Assembly (NCBI GenBank): GCA_034509735.1
Contig: JACGWO010000004.1
Coordinates: 10,583,395 to 10,647,394 of the forward strand
DNA from: Sesamum alatum
Taxonomy: Eukaryota; Streptophyta; Magnoliopsida; Lamiales; Pedaliaceae
Direction: 5' to 3'
Length of the DNA stretch: 64,000 bases
This document shows positions 1-12,293 of this stretch, one piece after another (positions within the stretch are counted from its first letter, which is position 1; every line of letters starts with the position of its first letter). The notes beneath the pieces are model-generated. The model was not told the origin of the DNA. It did no database searches and saw nothing but the letters and a program-made list of their open reading frames with translations. A program made the translations under genes and the position numbers.

Positions 1-3000
1 GTCAATACGAATATATTTATAGCAAACAATTACTCCTCTATCAGTCAATGATAAGGACTGAAAGCACAAGGTGATTCCTACGATTGTGTTGAGTATTAGG
101 CAAGTATCCGGACGTACCATTTATTATGAATGTTCTCCAAGTCCTCGATAAGGCAAAGATAAAAGTGCATTAGTGTCTAAACTTGTTTAAAGGAGTTTGT
201 CGTTGCCAAAAGGTACAAAGCTAAGTCCATTGCTCTATAGAGTGTTCAAAATGTAGTCCTAGTGCATTTTATGTTGAATAAGATGACGTCTAGTCGTATA
301 ATCGGAGAGTGGCTTTAATAATGATGATTAGAATCAATACAAATATATTTATAGCAAAAAATTTGTCATCTATCAGCCAATGATAAGGACTAAAAACACA
401 AAGTGTTTCCTAAGATAAGGTTGAGTATTAGGCATGTATCCGGACGTAAGATTGATTATGAAGGTTCTCCGAGCCCCCGATATGGAAAATATAAAAGTGC
501 ATTAGTGCCTAAATTGTTTAAAGGAGTTTCTCGTGGCGCAAAGGTACAAAGCTGAGTCCATGGCTCGAAAGAGTGTTCTAGATGTAGTCCTAGTGCATAT
601 TTATGTTGACTAAGATGGAGTCCTAGTCATATAATCGAAAAGTGGCTTTAATATTGATTATTAGAGTCAATACAAATATATTTGTAGCCAAAAATGAGTC
701 ATCTATCAGTCAATGATAAGGACGGAAAGCACAAGGAGATTCCTATAATTGTGTTGAGTATTACGCATGTACCCGGACATACGATTGATTACCAAGGTTC
801 TCCAAGCCCTCGATATGGCAAAGATAAAAGTGCATTATTGTCTAAACTTGTTTAAAGGAGTTTGTCATTGCGAAAAGGTACAAAGCTGAGTCCATGGCTT
901 CAAAGAGTGTTCAAAATGTAGTCCTAGTGCATTTTAGGTTGAATAAGATGGTCTCCTAGTCGTACAATCGAAGAGTAGCTTTATATTAATTATTAGATTC
1001 AATACGACTATATTTATAGCAAAAATGAGTCATCTCTCAGTCAATGATAAGGACTGAAAGCACAAGGTGTTTCCTACGATTGTGTTTAGAATTACGCATG
1101 TATTCGGACATACGATTGATTATGAAGGTTCTCCAAGCCCTCGATATGTCAAAGATAAAAGTGCATTAGTGTCTAAACTTGTTTAAAGGAGTTTATCGTT
1201 GCGAAAAGGTACAAAGCAGAGTCCATGCTCGAACGAGTGTTCTAAATGTAGTCGTAGTGCATTTTTATGTTGAATAAGATGGCCTCCTAGTCGTACAATC
1301 GAGGAGTGGCTTTAATATTGATTATTGGAGTCAATACGAATATATTTATGGCAAAAAATGAGTCATCTATCAGTCAATGATAAGGACTAAAAACTACAAG
1401 GTGTTTCCTATGATTGTGTTGAGTATTTGGCATGTATCCGGTAGTACGATTTATTATGAAGGTTCTCCAAGCCCTCGATATGGTAAAGATAAAAGTTCAT
1501 TAGTGTCTAAATTTGTTTAATGGCGTTTGTCGTTGCGAAAAGGTACAAAGCTGAGTCCATTGCTCGATAGAGTGTTCAAAATGTAGTCCTTGTGCATTTT
1601 ATGTTGAATAAGATGGCGTCCTAGTCGTATAATCGAAGAGTGGCTTTAATATTGATGATTAGAGGCAATACGAATATATTTATAGCAAAAAATGAGTCAT
1701 CTATCAATCAATGATAAGGACTAAAAACACAAAGTGTTTCCTACGATTGTGTTGAGTATTAGGCATGTATCCGGACGTACGATTGATTATGAAGGTTCTT
1801 CGAGCCCCCGATATGGAAAAGATAAAAGTGCATTAGTGTCTAAACTTATTTAAAGGAGTTTGTCATTGCGCAAAGGTAAAAAGCTAAATCCATGTCTCAA
1901 AAGAGTGTTCTAGATGTAGTCCTAATGTATTTTCATGTTGAATAAGATGGAGTCCTAGTCATATAATCGAAGAGTGGCTTTAATATTGATTATTAGAGTC
2001 AATTCGAATATATTTATAGCCAAAAATGAGTCATCTATCAGTCAATTATAAAGACAGAAAGCACAAGGAGATACCTACGATTGTGTTGAGTATTAGGCAT
2101 GTATCCGGACATACGATTGATTACCAAGGTTCTCCAAGCCCTCGATATGGCAAAGATAAAAGTGCATTAGTGTCTAAACTTGTTTAAAGGAGTTTGTCGT
2201 TGCGAAAAGGTACAAAGCTGAGTCCATGGCTCGAAAGAGTGTTCTAAATGTAGTCCTAGTGCATTTTATGTTGAATAAGATGGCCTCCTAGTCGTACAAT
2301 CGAAGAGTGGCTTTAATATTGATTATTAGATTCAATACGAATATATTTATAGCAAAAAATGAGTCATCTCTCAGTCAATGATAAGGACTGAAAGCACAAG
2401 GTGTTTCCTACGATTGTGTTGAGAATTAGGCATGTATCCGGACGTACGATTGATTATGAAGGTTCTCCATGCCCTCGATATGTTAAAGATAAAAGTGCAT
2501 TAGTTTCTAATCTTGTTTAAAGGAGTTTGTCGTTTCGAAAAGGTATAAAACTGAGTCCAAGGCTCAAAAGAGTGTTTGAGATGTAGTCTTAGTGCATTTT
2601 TTATGTTGAACAAGATGGAGTCCTAGTCATATAATCGAAGAGTGGCTTTCATATTGATAATTAGAGTCAATACGAATATATTTATAGCAAAAAATGACTC
2701 CTCTATGCGTCAATGATAAGGGCTGAAAGCACAAGGTGATTCCTCCGATTGTGTTGAGTATTAGGCATGTATCCGGACGTACCATTTATTATGAATGTTG
2801 TCCTAGCCCTCGATAAGGCAAAGATAAAAGTGCATTAGTGTCTAAACTTGTTTGAAGGAGTTTGTCGTTGCGAAAAGGTACAAAGCTGAGTCCATTGCTC
2901 GATAGAGTGTTCAAAATGTAGTCCTAGTGCATTTTATGTTGAATAAGATGGCGTCCTAGTCGTATAATCGAAGAGTGGCTTTAATATTGATGATTAGAGT

Positions 3001-5289
3001 CAATACGAATATATTTATAGCAAAAAATGAGTCATCCATTAGTTAATGATAAGAACTAAAAACAAAGTGTTTCCTATGATTGTGTTGGGTATTAGGCATG
3101 TATCCGGACGTACGATTGATTATGAAGGTTCTCTGAGCCCCCGATATGGAAAAGATAAAAGTGCATTAGTGTCTAAACTTGTTTAGAGGAGTTTGTCGTT
3201 GCGCAAAGGTACAAAGCTGAGACCATGACTCAAAAGAGTGTTCTAGATGTAGTCCTAGTGCATTTTTATGTTGAATAAGTTGGAGTCCTAGTCATATAAT
3301 CGAAAAGTGGCTTTAATATTGATTATTAGAGTCAATACGAATATATTTATTGCCAAAAATGACCCATCTATTAGTCAATGATAAGGACTGAGAGCATAAG
3401 GTGATTCTTACGATTGTGTTGAGTATTAGGCATGTATCCGGACGTACGATTGATTACCAAGGTTCTCCAAGCCCTCGATATAGCAAAGATAAAAGTGCAT
3501 TAGTGTCTAAACTTTTTAAAGGAGTTTGTCATTGCGAAAAGGTATAAAGCTGAGTCCATGGCTCGAAAGATTGTTCTAGATGTAGTCCTAGTGCATTTTA
3601 TGTTGAATAAGATGGCCTCCTAGTCGTACAATCGAAGAGTGGCTATAATATTGATTATTAGATTCAATACGAATATATTTATAGCAAAAAATGAGCCATC
3701 TCTCAGTCAATGATAAGGACTGAAAGCACAAGGTGTTGCCTACGATTGTGTTGAGAATTCGGCATGTATCCGGACGTACGATTGATTATGAAGGTTCTCC
3801 AAGCCCTCGATATGGCAAAGATAAAAATGCATTAGTGTCTAAAACATGTTTAAAGGAGTTTGTCGTTGCGAGAAGGTATAAAACTTAGTCCAAGGCTCAA
3901 AAGAGTGTTTGAGATGTAGTCTTAGTGCATTTTTATGTTGAACAAGATGGAGTCCTTGTCATATAATCGAAGAGTGGCTTTAATATTGATAATTAGAGTC
4001 AATACGATTATATTTATAGCAAAAAATGACTCCTCTATCCGTCAATGATAAGGACTGAAAGCACAAGGTGATTCCCACGATTGTGTTGAGTATTAGGCAT
4101 GTATCCGGACGTACCATTTATTATGAATGTTGTCCAAGCCCTCTATAAGGCAAAGATAAAAGTGCATTAGTGTTTAAAATTGTTTAAAATAGATAGAGTG
4201 TTCAAAATGTAGTCCTAGTGCATTTTATGTTGAATAAGATGGCGTCGTAGTCGTACAATCGAAGAGTGGCTTTAATATTGATTATTAGAGTCAATACGAA
4301 TATATTTATAGCAAAAATAAGTCATCTATCAATCAATGATAAGGACTAAAAACACAAAGTGTTTCCTACGATTGTGTTGAGTATTAGGCATCTATCCGGA
4401 TGTACGATTGATTATGAAGGTTCTCCGAGCCGCCGATATGGAAAAGATAAAAGTGCATTAGTGTCTAAACTTGTTTAAAGGAGTTTGTCATTGCACAAAG
4501 GTACAAAGCTGAGTCCATGGTTCAAAAGAGTGTTCTAGATGTAGTCCTAGTGCATTTTTATGTTGAATGACATGGAGTCCTAGTCATATAATCGAAAAGT
4601 GGCTTTAATGTTGATTATTAGAGTCAATACGAATATATTTATAGCAAAAAATGAGTCATCTATCAGTCAATGATAAGGACTGAAAGCACAAGGAGATTCC
4701 TATGATTATGTTGAGTATGAGGCATGTATTCGGACGTACGATTGATTACCAAGGTTCTCCAAGCCCTCGATATAGCGAAGATAAAAGTGAATTAGTGTCT
4801 AAACTTGTTTAAAGGAGTTTGTCATTGCGAAAAGGTACAAAGCTGAGTCCATGGCTCGAAAGAATGTTCTAAATGTAGTCCTAGTGGATTTTATGTTGAA
4901 TAAGATGGCCTCCTAGTCGTACCATCGAAGAGTGGCTTTAATATTGATTATTAGATTCAATACGAATATATTTATAGCGAAAAATGAGTCATCTCTCAGT
5001 CAATGATAAGGACTGAAAGCACAAGGTGTTTCCTATGAATGTGTTGAGAATTATGCATGTATCCGGATGTACGATTGATTGTGTCGGTTCTCCAAGCCCT
5101 CGATATGTCAAAGATAAAAGTGCATTAGTGTGTAAACTTGTTTAAAGGAGTTTGTCGTTGCACAAAGGTACAAAGCTGAGTCCATGGCTCAAAAGAGTGT
5201 TTGAGATGTAGTCTTAGTGCATTTTTATGTTGAATAAGATGGAGTCCTAGTCATATAATCGAAAAGTGGCTTTAATATTGATTATTAGA
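1..5289. repeat. Four-monomer higher-order repeat (A-B-C-D), four units
   Basis: Diagnostic variants recur every fourth monomer. Type A has ACTCCTCTAT, ACCATTTATTATGAATG and GATAAGGC (weaker in unit 2). Type B has CTAAAAACACAAAGTG and GAGCCCCCGATATGGAAAAG. Type C has GATTACCAAGGTTCTCC, and AGGAGATTCC in most units. Type D has GTCATCTCTCAG and TTGAGAATTA. Units start at 1, 1330, 2666 and 3998 and the last ends at 5289, giving lengths of 1329, 1336, 1332 and 1292 bp. The short fourth unit is explained by a deletion in its A monomer near 4175. From 5290 onward the order changes to a less regular pattern: CCCCTCTATCAGTCAGTGA monomers recur five apart (about 5621 and 7284), and GGGTCATCTATCGGTC monomers at about 6622 and 8574. 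Confidence 0.85.
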
Positions 5290-8200
5290 GTCAATAATTC
5301 ATATTTATAGCCAAAAATGAGTTATCTATCAGTCAATGATAAGGACTGAAAGTACAAGGAGATTCCTACGATTGTGTTGAGTATTAGGCATGTATCCTGA
5401 CGTACGATTGATTATGAAGGTTCTCCAAGCACTCGATATGGCAAAGATAAAAGTGCATTAGTGTGTAAACTTGTTTAAAGGAGTTTGTCGTTGCACAAAG
5501 GTACAAAGCTGAGTCCATGGCTCAAAAGAGTGTTTGAGATGTAGTCTTAGTGCATTTTTATGTTGAATAAGATGGAGTCCTAGTCATATAATCGAAGAGT
5601 GGCTTTAATAATTATTATTAGAGTCAATACGAATACATTTATAGCAAAAAATGACCCCTCTATCAGTCAGTGACAAGGACTGAAAGCCCAAGGTGATTCC
5701 TACGATTGTGTTGAGTATTAAGCATATATCCAGACGTACGGTTTGTTATGAAGGTTCTCCAAGTCCTCGATATGGCCAAAATAAAAGTGCATTAGTATCT
5801 AAACTTGTTTAAAGGAGTTTATTGTTGCGAAAATGTACAAACCTGAGTCCATCGCTCGAAAGAGTGTTCTAAATGTAGTCCTAGTGCATTTTATGTTGAA
5901 TAAGATGGACTCCTAGTCGTACAATCGTGGAGTGGCTTTAATATTGATTATTAGAGTCAATACGAATATATTTATAGCAAAAAATGAGTCATCTATCAGT
6001 CAATGATAAGGACTAAAAATACAAGATGTTTCGTACGATTGTGTTGAGTATTAGGCATGTTTCCGGACATATGATTGATTATGAAGGTTCTCCAGAGCCT
6101 TGATATGGCAAAGATAAAAGTGCATTAGTGTCTAAACTTGTTTAAAACCGTTTGTCGTTGCGAAAAGGTACAAAGCTGAGTCCATTGCTCAAAAGAGTGT
6201 TCTAGATGTAGTCCTAGTGCATTTTTATGTTGAATAAGATGGACTCCTAGTCATATAATCGAAAAGTGGCTTTAATATTGATGATTAGACTCAATACGAA
6301 TATATTTATAGCAAAAATGAGTCATCTATCAGTCAATGATAAGGACTAAAAACACAAAGTGTTTCCTACGTTTGTGTTGAGTATTAGGCATGTATCCAGA
6401 CGTACGATTTATTATGAAGGTAGTCCAATCCCTCGATATGGCATAGTTAAAAGTGCATTAGTGTCTAAACTTGTTTAAAGGAGTTTGTCGTTGCGAAAAG
6501 GTACAAAGCTGAGTCCATGGCTCAAAAGAGTGTTCTAGATGTAGTCTTAGTGCATTTTTATGTTGAATAAGATGGAGTCCTAGTCATGTAATCGAAGAGT
6601 GACTTTAATAATTATTATTAGAGTCAATACGAATATATTTGTAGCCAAAAATGGGTCATCTATCGGTCAATGATAAGGACTGAAAGCACAAGCTGATTCC
6701 TACGATTATGTTGAGTATTAGGCATGTATCCGGACGTACGATTTATAATGAAGGTTCATCAAGCCCTCGATATGGCAAAGATAAAAGTGCATGTCTAAAC
6801 TTGTTTAAAGGAGTTTGTCGTTGTGAAAAGGTACAAAGCTGAGTCCATTGCTCGATAGAGTGTTCAAATGTAGTCCTTGTGCATTTTATGTTGAATAAGA
6901 TGGCGTCCTAGTCGTACAATCGAAGAGTGCTTTAATATTGATTATTAGAGTCAATATTAATATATTTATTGCGAAAAATGTGTCATCTATCAGTCAATGA
7001 TAAGGACTGAAAGCACAAGGTGTTTCCTACGATTGTGTTGAGTATCAGGCATGTAACCGGACATACGATTGATTATGAAGGTTCTCCAAGCCCTCGATAT
7101 GGCAAATACAAAAGTGCATTAGTGTGTAAACTTGTTTAAAGGAGTTTGTCATTGCACAAAGGTACAAAGTTGAGTCCATGGATCAAAAGAGTGTTTGAGA
7201 TGTAGTCTTAGTGCATTTTTATGTTGAATAAGATGGAGTCCTAGTCATATAATCGAAGAGTGGCTTTAATATTGATTATTTGAGTCAATACGAATATATT
7301 TATAGCAAAAAAATAACCCCTCTATCAGTCAGTGATAAGGACTGAAAGCCCAAGGTGATTCCTACGATTGTGTTGAGTATTAGGCATGTATCCAGACCTA
7401 CGGTTTATTATGAAGGTTCTCCAAGCCCTCGATATGGCAAAGATAAAACTGCATTAGTGTCTAAACTTGTTTAAAGGAGTTTGTCGTTGCGAAAAGGTAC
7501 AAAGCGGAGTCTTTTGCTCGAAAGAATGTTCTAAATGTAGTCCTAGTGCATTTTATGTTGAATAAGATGGTCTCCTAGTCGTACAATCGAGGAGTTGCTT
7601 TAATATTGATTATTAGAGTCAATACGAATATACTTTTAGCAAAAAATGAGTCATCTATTATCAGTCAATGATAAGGACTGAAAACACAAGGTGTTTCCTA
7701 CGATTATGTTGAGTATTAGGCATGTATATGGATGTACTATTGATTAATGAAGGGTGTCCAAGCCCTCGATATGGCAAAGATAAAAGTGCATTAGTGTGTA
7801 AACCTGTTTAAAGGAGTTTGTCGTTGCGCAAAGGTACAAAGCTAAGTCCATGGCTCAAAAAAGTGTTCTATATGTAGTCCTAGTTCAATTTTATATTGAA
7901 TAAGATGGAGTACTAGTCATATAATCAAAGAGTGGCGCTAATATTGATTATTAGAGTCAATACGAATATATTTATAGCAAAAAATGAATCATCTATCAGT
8001 CAATGATAAGTACTGAAAGCACAAGGTGATTCCTACAATTGTGTTGAGTATTAGGCATGTATCCGGACGTACGGCTTATTATGAATGTTCTCCAAGCCCT
8101 CGATACGGCAAAGATAAAAGTGCATTAGTGTCTAAACTTGTTTAAAGGAGTTTTGTCGTTGCGAAAAGGTACAAAGTTGAGTCCATGGTTCGATAGAGTG

Positions 8201-9561
8201 TTAAAAATGTAGTCCTAGTGCATTTTATGTTGAATAAGATGGCGTCCTAATCGTATAATCGAAGAGTGGCTTTAATATTGATTATTAGAGTCAATACGAA
8301 TATATTTATAGCAAAAAACTGAGTCATCTATCACTCAATGATAAGGACTGGAAACACACGATTGATTATGAAGGTTCTTCGAGCCCCCAATTTGGAAAAG
8401 ATAAAAGTGCATTAGTGTCTAAACTTGTTTAAAGGAGTTTGTCGTTGCGAAAAAGTACAAAGCTGAGTCCATGCTCAAAAGAGTGTTCTAGATGTAGTCC
8501 TAGTGCATTTTTATGTTGAATAAGATGGAGTTAGTCATATAATCGAAGAGTGACTTCAATATTGATTATTAGAGTCAATACGAATATATTTATAGCCAAA
8601 AATGGGTCATCTATCGGTCAATGATAAGGACCGAAAGCACAAGCTGATTCCTACGATTATGTTGATTATTAGGCATGTATCGGGACGTACGATTTATAAT
8701 GAAGGTTCATCAAGCCCTCGATATGACAAAGATAAAAGTGCATTAGTGTCTAAACTTGTTTAAAGGAGTTTGTCGTTGCGAAAATGTACAAAGCTGAGTC
8801 CATGGCTCGATAGAGTGTTCTAAATGTAGTCCGAGTGCATTTTATGTTGAATAAGATGGCCTCCTAGTCGTACAATCAAAGAGTGGCTTTAATATTGATT
8901 ATTAGAGTCAATACAAATATATTTATAGCAAAAAATGAGTCATTTATCAGTCAATGATAAGGACTGAAAGCACAAGGTGATTACTACGATTGTGTTGAGT
9001 ATTAGGCATGTATCCGGACGTACGGTTTATTATGAAGGTTCTTCAAGCCCTCGATATGGCAAAGATAAAAGTGCATTAGTGTCTAAACTTGTTTAAAATA
9101 GTTTGTTGTTGCGAAAAGGTACAAAGTTGAGTCCATGGCTCGATAGAGTGTTCAAAATGTAGACCTACTGCATTTTATGTTGAATAAGATGGCGTCCTAG
9201 TCGTATAATCGAAGAGTGGCTTTAATATTGATTATTAGAGTCAATACGAATATATTTATAGCAAAAAACTGAGTCATCTATCAGTCAATGATAAGGACTG
9301 GAAACACAAAGTGTTTCCTACGATTGTGTTGAGTATTAGGCATGTATCCGGACGTATGGTTTATTATGAAGGTTCTCCGAGCCCCCAATATGGAAAAGAT
9401 AAAAGTGCATTAGTGTCTAAACTTGTTTAAAGGAGTTTGTCGTTGCGCAAAGGTAAAAAGCTGAGTCCCTGGCTCAAAAGAGTGTTCTAGATGTAGTCCT
9501 AGTGTATTTTTATGTTGAATAAGATGGAGTCCAAGTCATATAATCGAAGAGTGGCTTTAAT
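1..9561. repeat. Satellite array, family I (~332-bp monomer, about 29 copies)
   Basis: Head-to-tail tandem array. Monomer starts (GTCAATAC landmark) fall at 1, 333, 666, 998 and 1330, so the period is 332-333 bp. Landmarks in order within each monomer: GAATATATTTATAG, TCAGTCAATGATAAGGACTG, GATTGTGTTGAGTATTAGGC, TATCCGGACGTACGATTGAT, CCCTCGATATGGCAAAGATA, GGAGTTTGTCGTTG, GAGTCCATGGCTC, AGAGTGGCTTTAATATTGAT. Family I is recognised by GAGTCAATAC (not GAGTCGATAC), AAGGTTCTCCAAGCC, and AGTGCATTAGTGTCTAAACTTG. It is AT-rich and stops interrupt every frame, so I see no coding capacity. A few monomers carry internal deletions, for example near 4170 and 8355. The array ends abruptly at the LTR insertion at 9562. 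Confidence 0.97.
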
Positions 9562-9562
9562 T

Positions 9563-9766
9563 GATGGGGATCATCCGAAGCTTACAACTCAAAGCAACGA
9601 AGATCCTTTGAGAATTAATGGGGGCCCAATTACAAGGGCAAGAGCTTAGAAAATGAACAAAGCTTTGATGATTCTTATTGATGAAATCAATGGGCCAATG
9701 CATGAGAGATCAATAGAAGGTCCAATGATGAATATTCTTCAAGTAGATGGGCTAGAATGCATCTAA
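9563..9766 (+). pseudogene. Gypsy polyprotein C-terminal tail inside the solo LTR
   Basis: Reading from the second base of the LTR gives an open frame starting DGDHPKLTTQ. It contains the motif GGPITRARA, followed by a TAG stop at 9647-9649. Beyond the stop the same frame continues with KMNKAL...EING and ends QVDGLECI and a TAA near 9764. The GP-[IM]-TR-x-R segment is shared with the tail of the CRM-like pol in this window ([14 protein letters not shown]). In the family this is the region after the integrase DNA-binding domain. The internal stop makes this copy non-functional. The start is set by the LTR boundary rather than by a start codon. Confidence 0.7.
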
Positions 9767-10030
9767 TAGTTGGGCTCAAGGTTTGAAGACTTCATTTGAA
9801 GAAAAAGAGGCCACAAAATCGTCCAACCCACCAAGCCCAAAAAGAGAGTCCATTATTTTTTGTCTAAATTAGTTTATTTTCAGCATTAGAAGGCCAAGAG
9901 ACATCATAGTAGTCAAAGGGTCATTCTTGTTTTTCTAAGTCTTGTTAATGTGGTCAATAGTGTCACTTTAATGCTCCTAAAGTCCCAAGGTTAGAATTAA
10001 CTCTTAAGACCCTTGGGCATCCATTTGAAG

Positions 10031-10041
10031 CCTATAAAAGG
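10031..10041 (+). promoter_or_regulatory. TATA box in the solo LTR
   Basis: CCTATAAAAGG lies about 470 bp into the LTR. The same GCCTATAAAAGG core occurs in the CRM-like LTRs of this window, so it is probably the RNA polymerase II promoter of the element. Activity is not shown. Confidence 0.6.
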
Positions 10042-10336
10042 CCATGGTTATCATTTGTAAAAATCAGACTTTGAATTAATATGAACTTCTTCTTGTGAGG
10101 TTGAATTCTCTTTGTAGAGTTTCAATTGTTTAGAACTAATCAAGATACTTGAGCAATATCTTGTGGCGTTCACCATACCAAGGTTCTTGGCTGCCCATAT
10201 AGCCAACAGGTCAAGGTGCTCTCAAGCTCCAGGTACGATCAAACTAGATCATCGATCTGGGATATTCGCTGCCTATTTCTATACGTTTGGTTCTTGGATC
10301 CTTATATCCAATGGGTCTCACGTCCTATCCGTATCA

Positions 10337-10717
10337 TATATTGATTATTAGAGTCAATACGAATATATTTATAGATAAAAATGAGTCATCTATCAGTCAA
10401 TGATAAGGACTGAAAGCACAAGGTGATTCCTACGATTGTGTTGAGTATTAGGCATGTATCCGGACGTACGATTGATTATGAAGGTTCTCCAAGCCCTCGA
10501 TATGGCAAAGATAAAAGTGCATTAGTGTGTAAACTTGTTTAAAGGAGTTTGTCGTTGCACAAAGGTACAAAGCTGAGTCCATGGCTCAAAAGAGTGTTTG
10601 AGATGTAGTCTTAGTGCATTTTTATGTTGAATAAGATGGAGTCCTAGTCATATAATCAAAGAGTGGCTTTAATATTGATTATTAGAGTCAATATGAATAT
10701 ATTTATAGCAAAAAATG
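10337..10717. repeat. Satellite family I, one monomer plus a partial
   Basis: After the solo LTR the array resumes in phase with TATTGATTATTAGAGTCAATAC. One complete monomer follows. It carries the family I marks AAGGTTCTCCAAGCC and AGTGCATTAGTGTGTAAACTTG, and the next monomer breaks off at AGCAAAAAATGA. This is the last family I sequence before the TE island; the array beyond the island is family II. Confidence 0.93.
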
Positions 10718-12293
10718 AACTCATCAAAATGAATATTCCAGTTACATGGAGTTCCAAACCTAGTTTGAATTCCACGTTGAATCACACGGCTCCAAGCCAT
10801 TGATTCGATCCAATGTCCAACAATGCTTCTCCTTATGTCTTTTGGATTATAATCCAATTGACCGGACTGACCCAGAAACCTGTACCTCTCAGGTATCTAG
10901 AATATCCTGATCGTCCTTAGGAGAAGTGGAATATAGTCAGTGGGCAAACTCGATTACAAATGATGTTTGCTATATCGTACTGAGGTGTCGCTCTACTTGA
11001 TTCCTCAAGGAGCTACTTCTCACACCAGTTATCCTCTGGAATCCAATTTTCCTTAGGACAATACATAAACCTGTGCAATCCTAGTTTGCCTCCCACTAGT
11101 CTCTTGACGTATGCAAGACCATCCTACATACTCAAGTACTTCGTAGGATACAGGCTTGCCCTGCCATATCCAATATGGTGTCTAGGCCACGATCTTTAGA
11201 AAGTGCCATGTTTTACAACTTGGCCACTGTCTTAAGAACACGCCCAGATGGGCCAAGGTAGTTCAGTGAAACACCGATCGAACCATGTCCAACAAGGTTC
11301 GGTTTCCTCCCTTATCAGAGACGTTGTTCAATTGTGGCGCTTTAGGGAGAATTCCACTAAGTGAGAATTCCATTCTCATTTAGATACATCAAGAGCTCCC
11401 ACTAAATACACACCACTCGATCGAATCGAAGGTTAATTTTGCAACCAGTTTGATTCCCACTTCAAATCTAATTCCCTGAGCCTTCCAAAGGCCCTTAGAC
11501 TTGTGAACCCTCTACTGGTCTTGTGTATTCAGTGACCCACAGATGTCTGACTGGATCCAATCCAACAGACCACTAGCAAGCATACTTTGTCCTAAAAAGA
11601 TCTTCTTGGCCATCTTCCTGCTCAGGAAGGACTTGCAAGCTAGCAGGCTCAAATTGTCTATTTCTAGACTCCTTGAATCTACTAACCTCCTTATCCTATC
11701 TAGAGGAATGTGACCTAGCTTTGCATGCCAAATCTATGAGTTTATCTTGATTATCCATTTTATCATTTGTTTTGAGAATTCATAATCTAATTATGGGATA
11801 GTATTGAAACAATTATGCAAACAGCCTAGCAGACAAGAATAACCATTCTTTGTCAAATAAAAGAAACTTTCATTGATCAAAAAGATGTAATCCTCATTGT
11901 CCAACAATAGAAAAATATAAGTTTGATCATGCTAGGTTACATAATTGTGACCTATCAACTCTATCCTAACATGATCACTAATAGCTAAGCCTTACTAGTC
12001 CTATAGCTTCAATGGCAATAGCCCAACCATTGCCTAACTTTAGAACCATCTCCGTCTTAGCCTTCTACTCCTTTCCATCACCTACAAATCATTTGCAGAT
12101 ATGAGCTCTATAGCTGGTATATATTACCCAAGAGTAGAATAATAATCCTGTTAAAGCTCAAATCAAATGTACCTTGGTTGGAGAGGAGTTTAGGACACTC
12201 CATCTTCCAATGCCCCTTTTCACGACAATATATGCAAACATAGATACTAGGACTATAGCATCTATGGAGGCTATATCGGATTTAAAGCGTAGA
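10718..12293 (-). pseudogene. Ty1/copia retrotransposon remnant (gag zinc knuckle to start of RT)
   Basis: The frame is broken by many stops, but copia domains appear in the expected order on the minus strand. (1) A gag zinc knuckle CIYCREKGHWKMEC, a CX2CX4HX4C motif, at 12195-12236. (2) A GAG-pre-integrase segment with HIPLDRIRRLV and KSFLSRKMAKK at about 11520-11712. (3) An integrase-core piece with NRTLLDMVRS near 11275-11306, followed by TPYWIWQGKP near 11130-11180. (4) A linker and RT-entry piece with IPERYRFL and DYNPKDIRRS near 10800-10900. The protease and most of the RT are missing. No LTRs are visible. The left edge abuts satellite at about 10718 and the right edge is the target site of the CRM-like element. 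Domain order fixes the orientation; the copia lineage cannot be named. Confidence 0.75.
12289..12293. repeat. Target site duplication (left), GTAGA
   Basis: GTAGA immediately precedes the LTR end at 12294 and is repeated exactly at 18109-18113 after the other LTR. A 5-bp duplication is the normal integration footprint of Ty3/gypsy integrases and confirms both outer element ends. Confidence 0.9.

Larger units (their letters stand above)
9562..10336 (+). mobile_element. Solo LTR of a Ty3/gypsy chromovirus (family distinct from the CRM-like copies)
   Basis: A 775-bp insert interrupts a family I monomer inside its GGCTTTAATATTGATT segment. It begins TGATGGGGATC and ends CCGTATCA, matching the TG...CA ends of an LTR. 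It carries a TATA box (CCTATAAAAGG) at 10031-10041. Its first ~200 bp encode the C-terminus of a gypsy polyprotein, the same arrangement as the CRM-like LTRs at 12294, 17279, 33679 and 61244, and in the same codon phase. No internal domain or second LTR is present. The 5-bp flanks (TTAAT and TATAT) do not form a clean target duplication, so a fragment joined by another route is possible. The LTR body is not alignable by eye with the 820-830-bp LTRs in this window. Confidence 0.7.

Noticed and set aside
1..9561. CRISPR-like array or tandem gene family
   Set aside because: The whole 332-bp unit repeats with no conserved-repeat/unique-spacer alternation and no shared ORF; it is a satellite.
10163..10351. 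62-codon frame at the end of the solo LTR
   Set aside because: Runs across the LTR-satellite junction and has no homology to LTR-element proteins.
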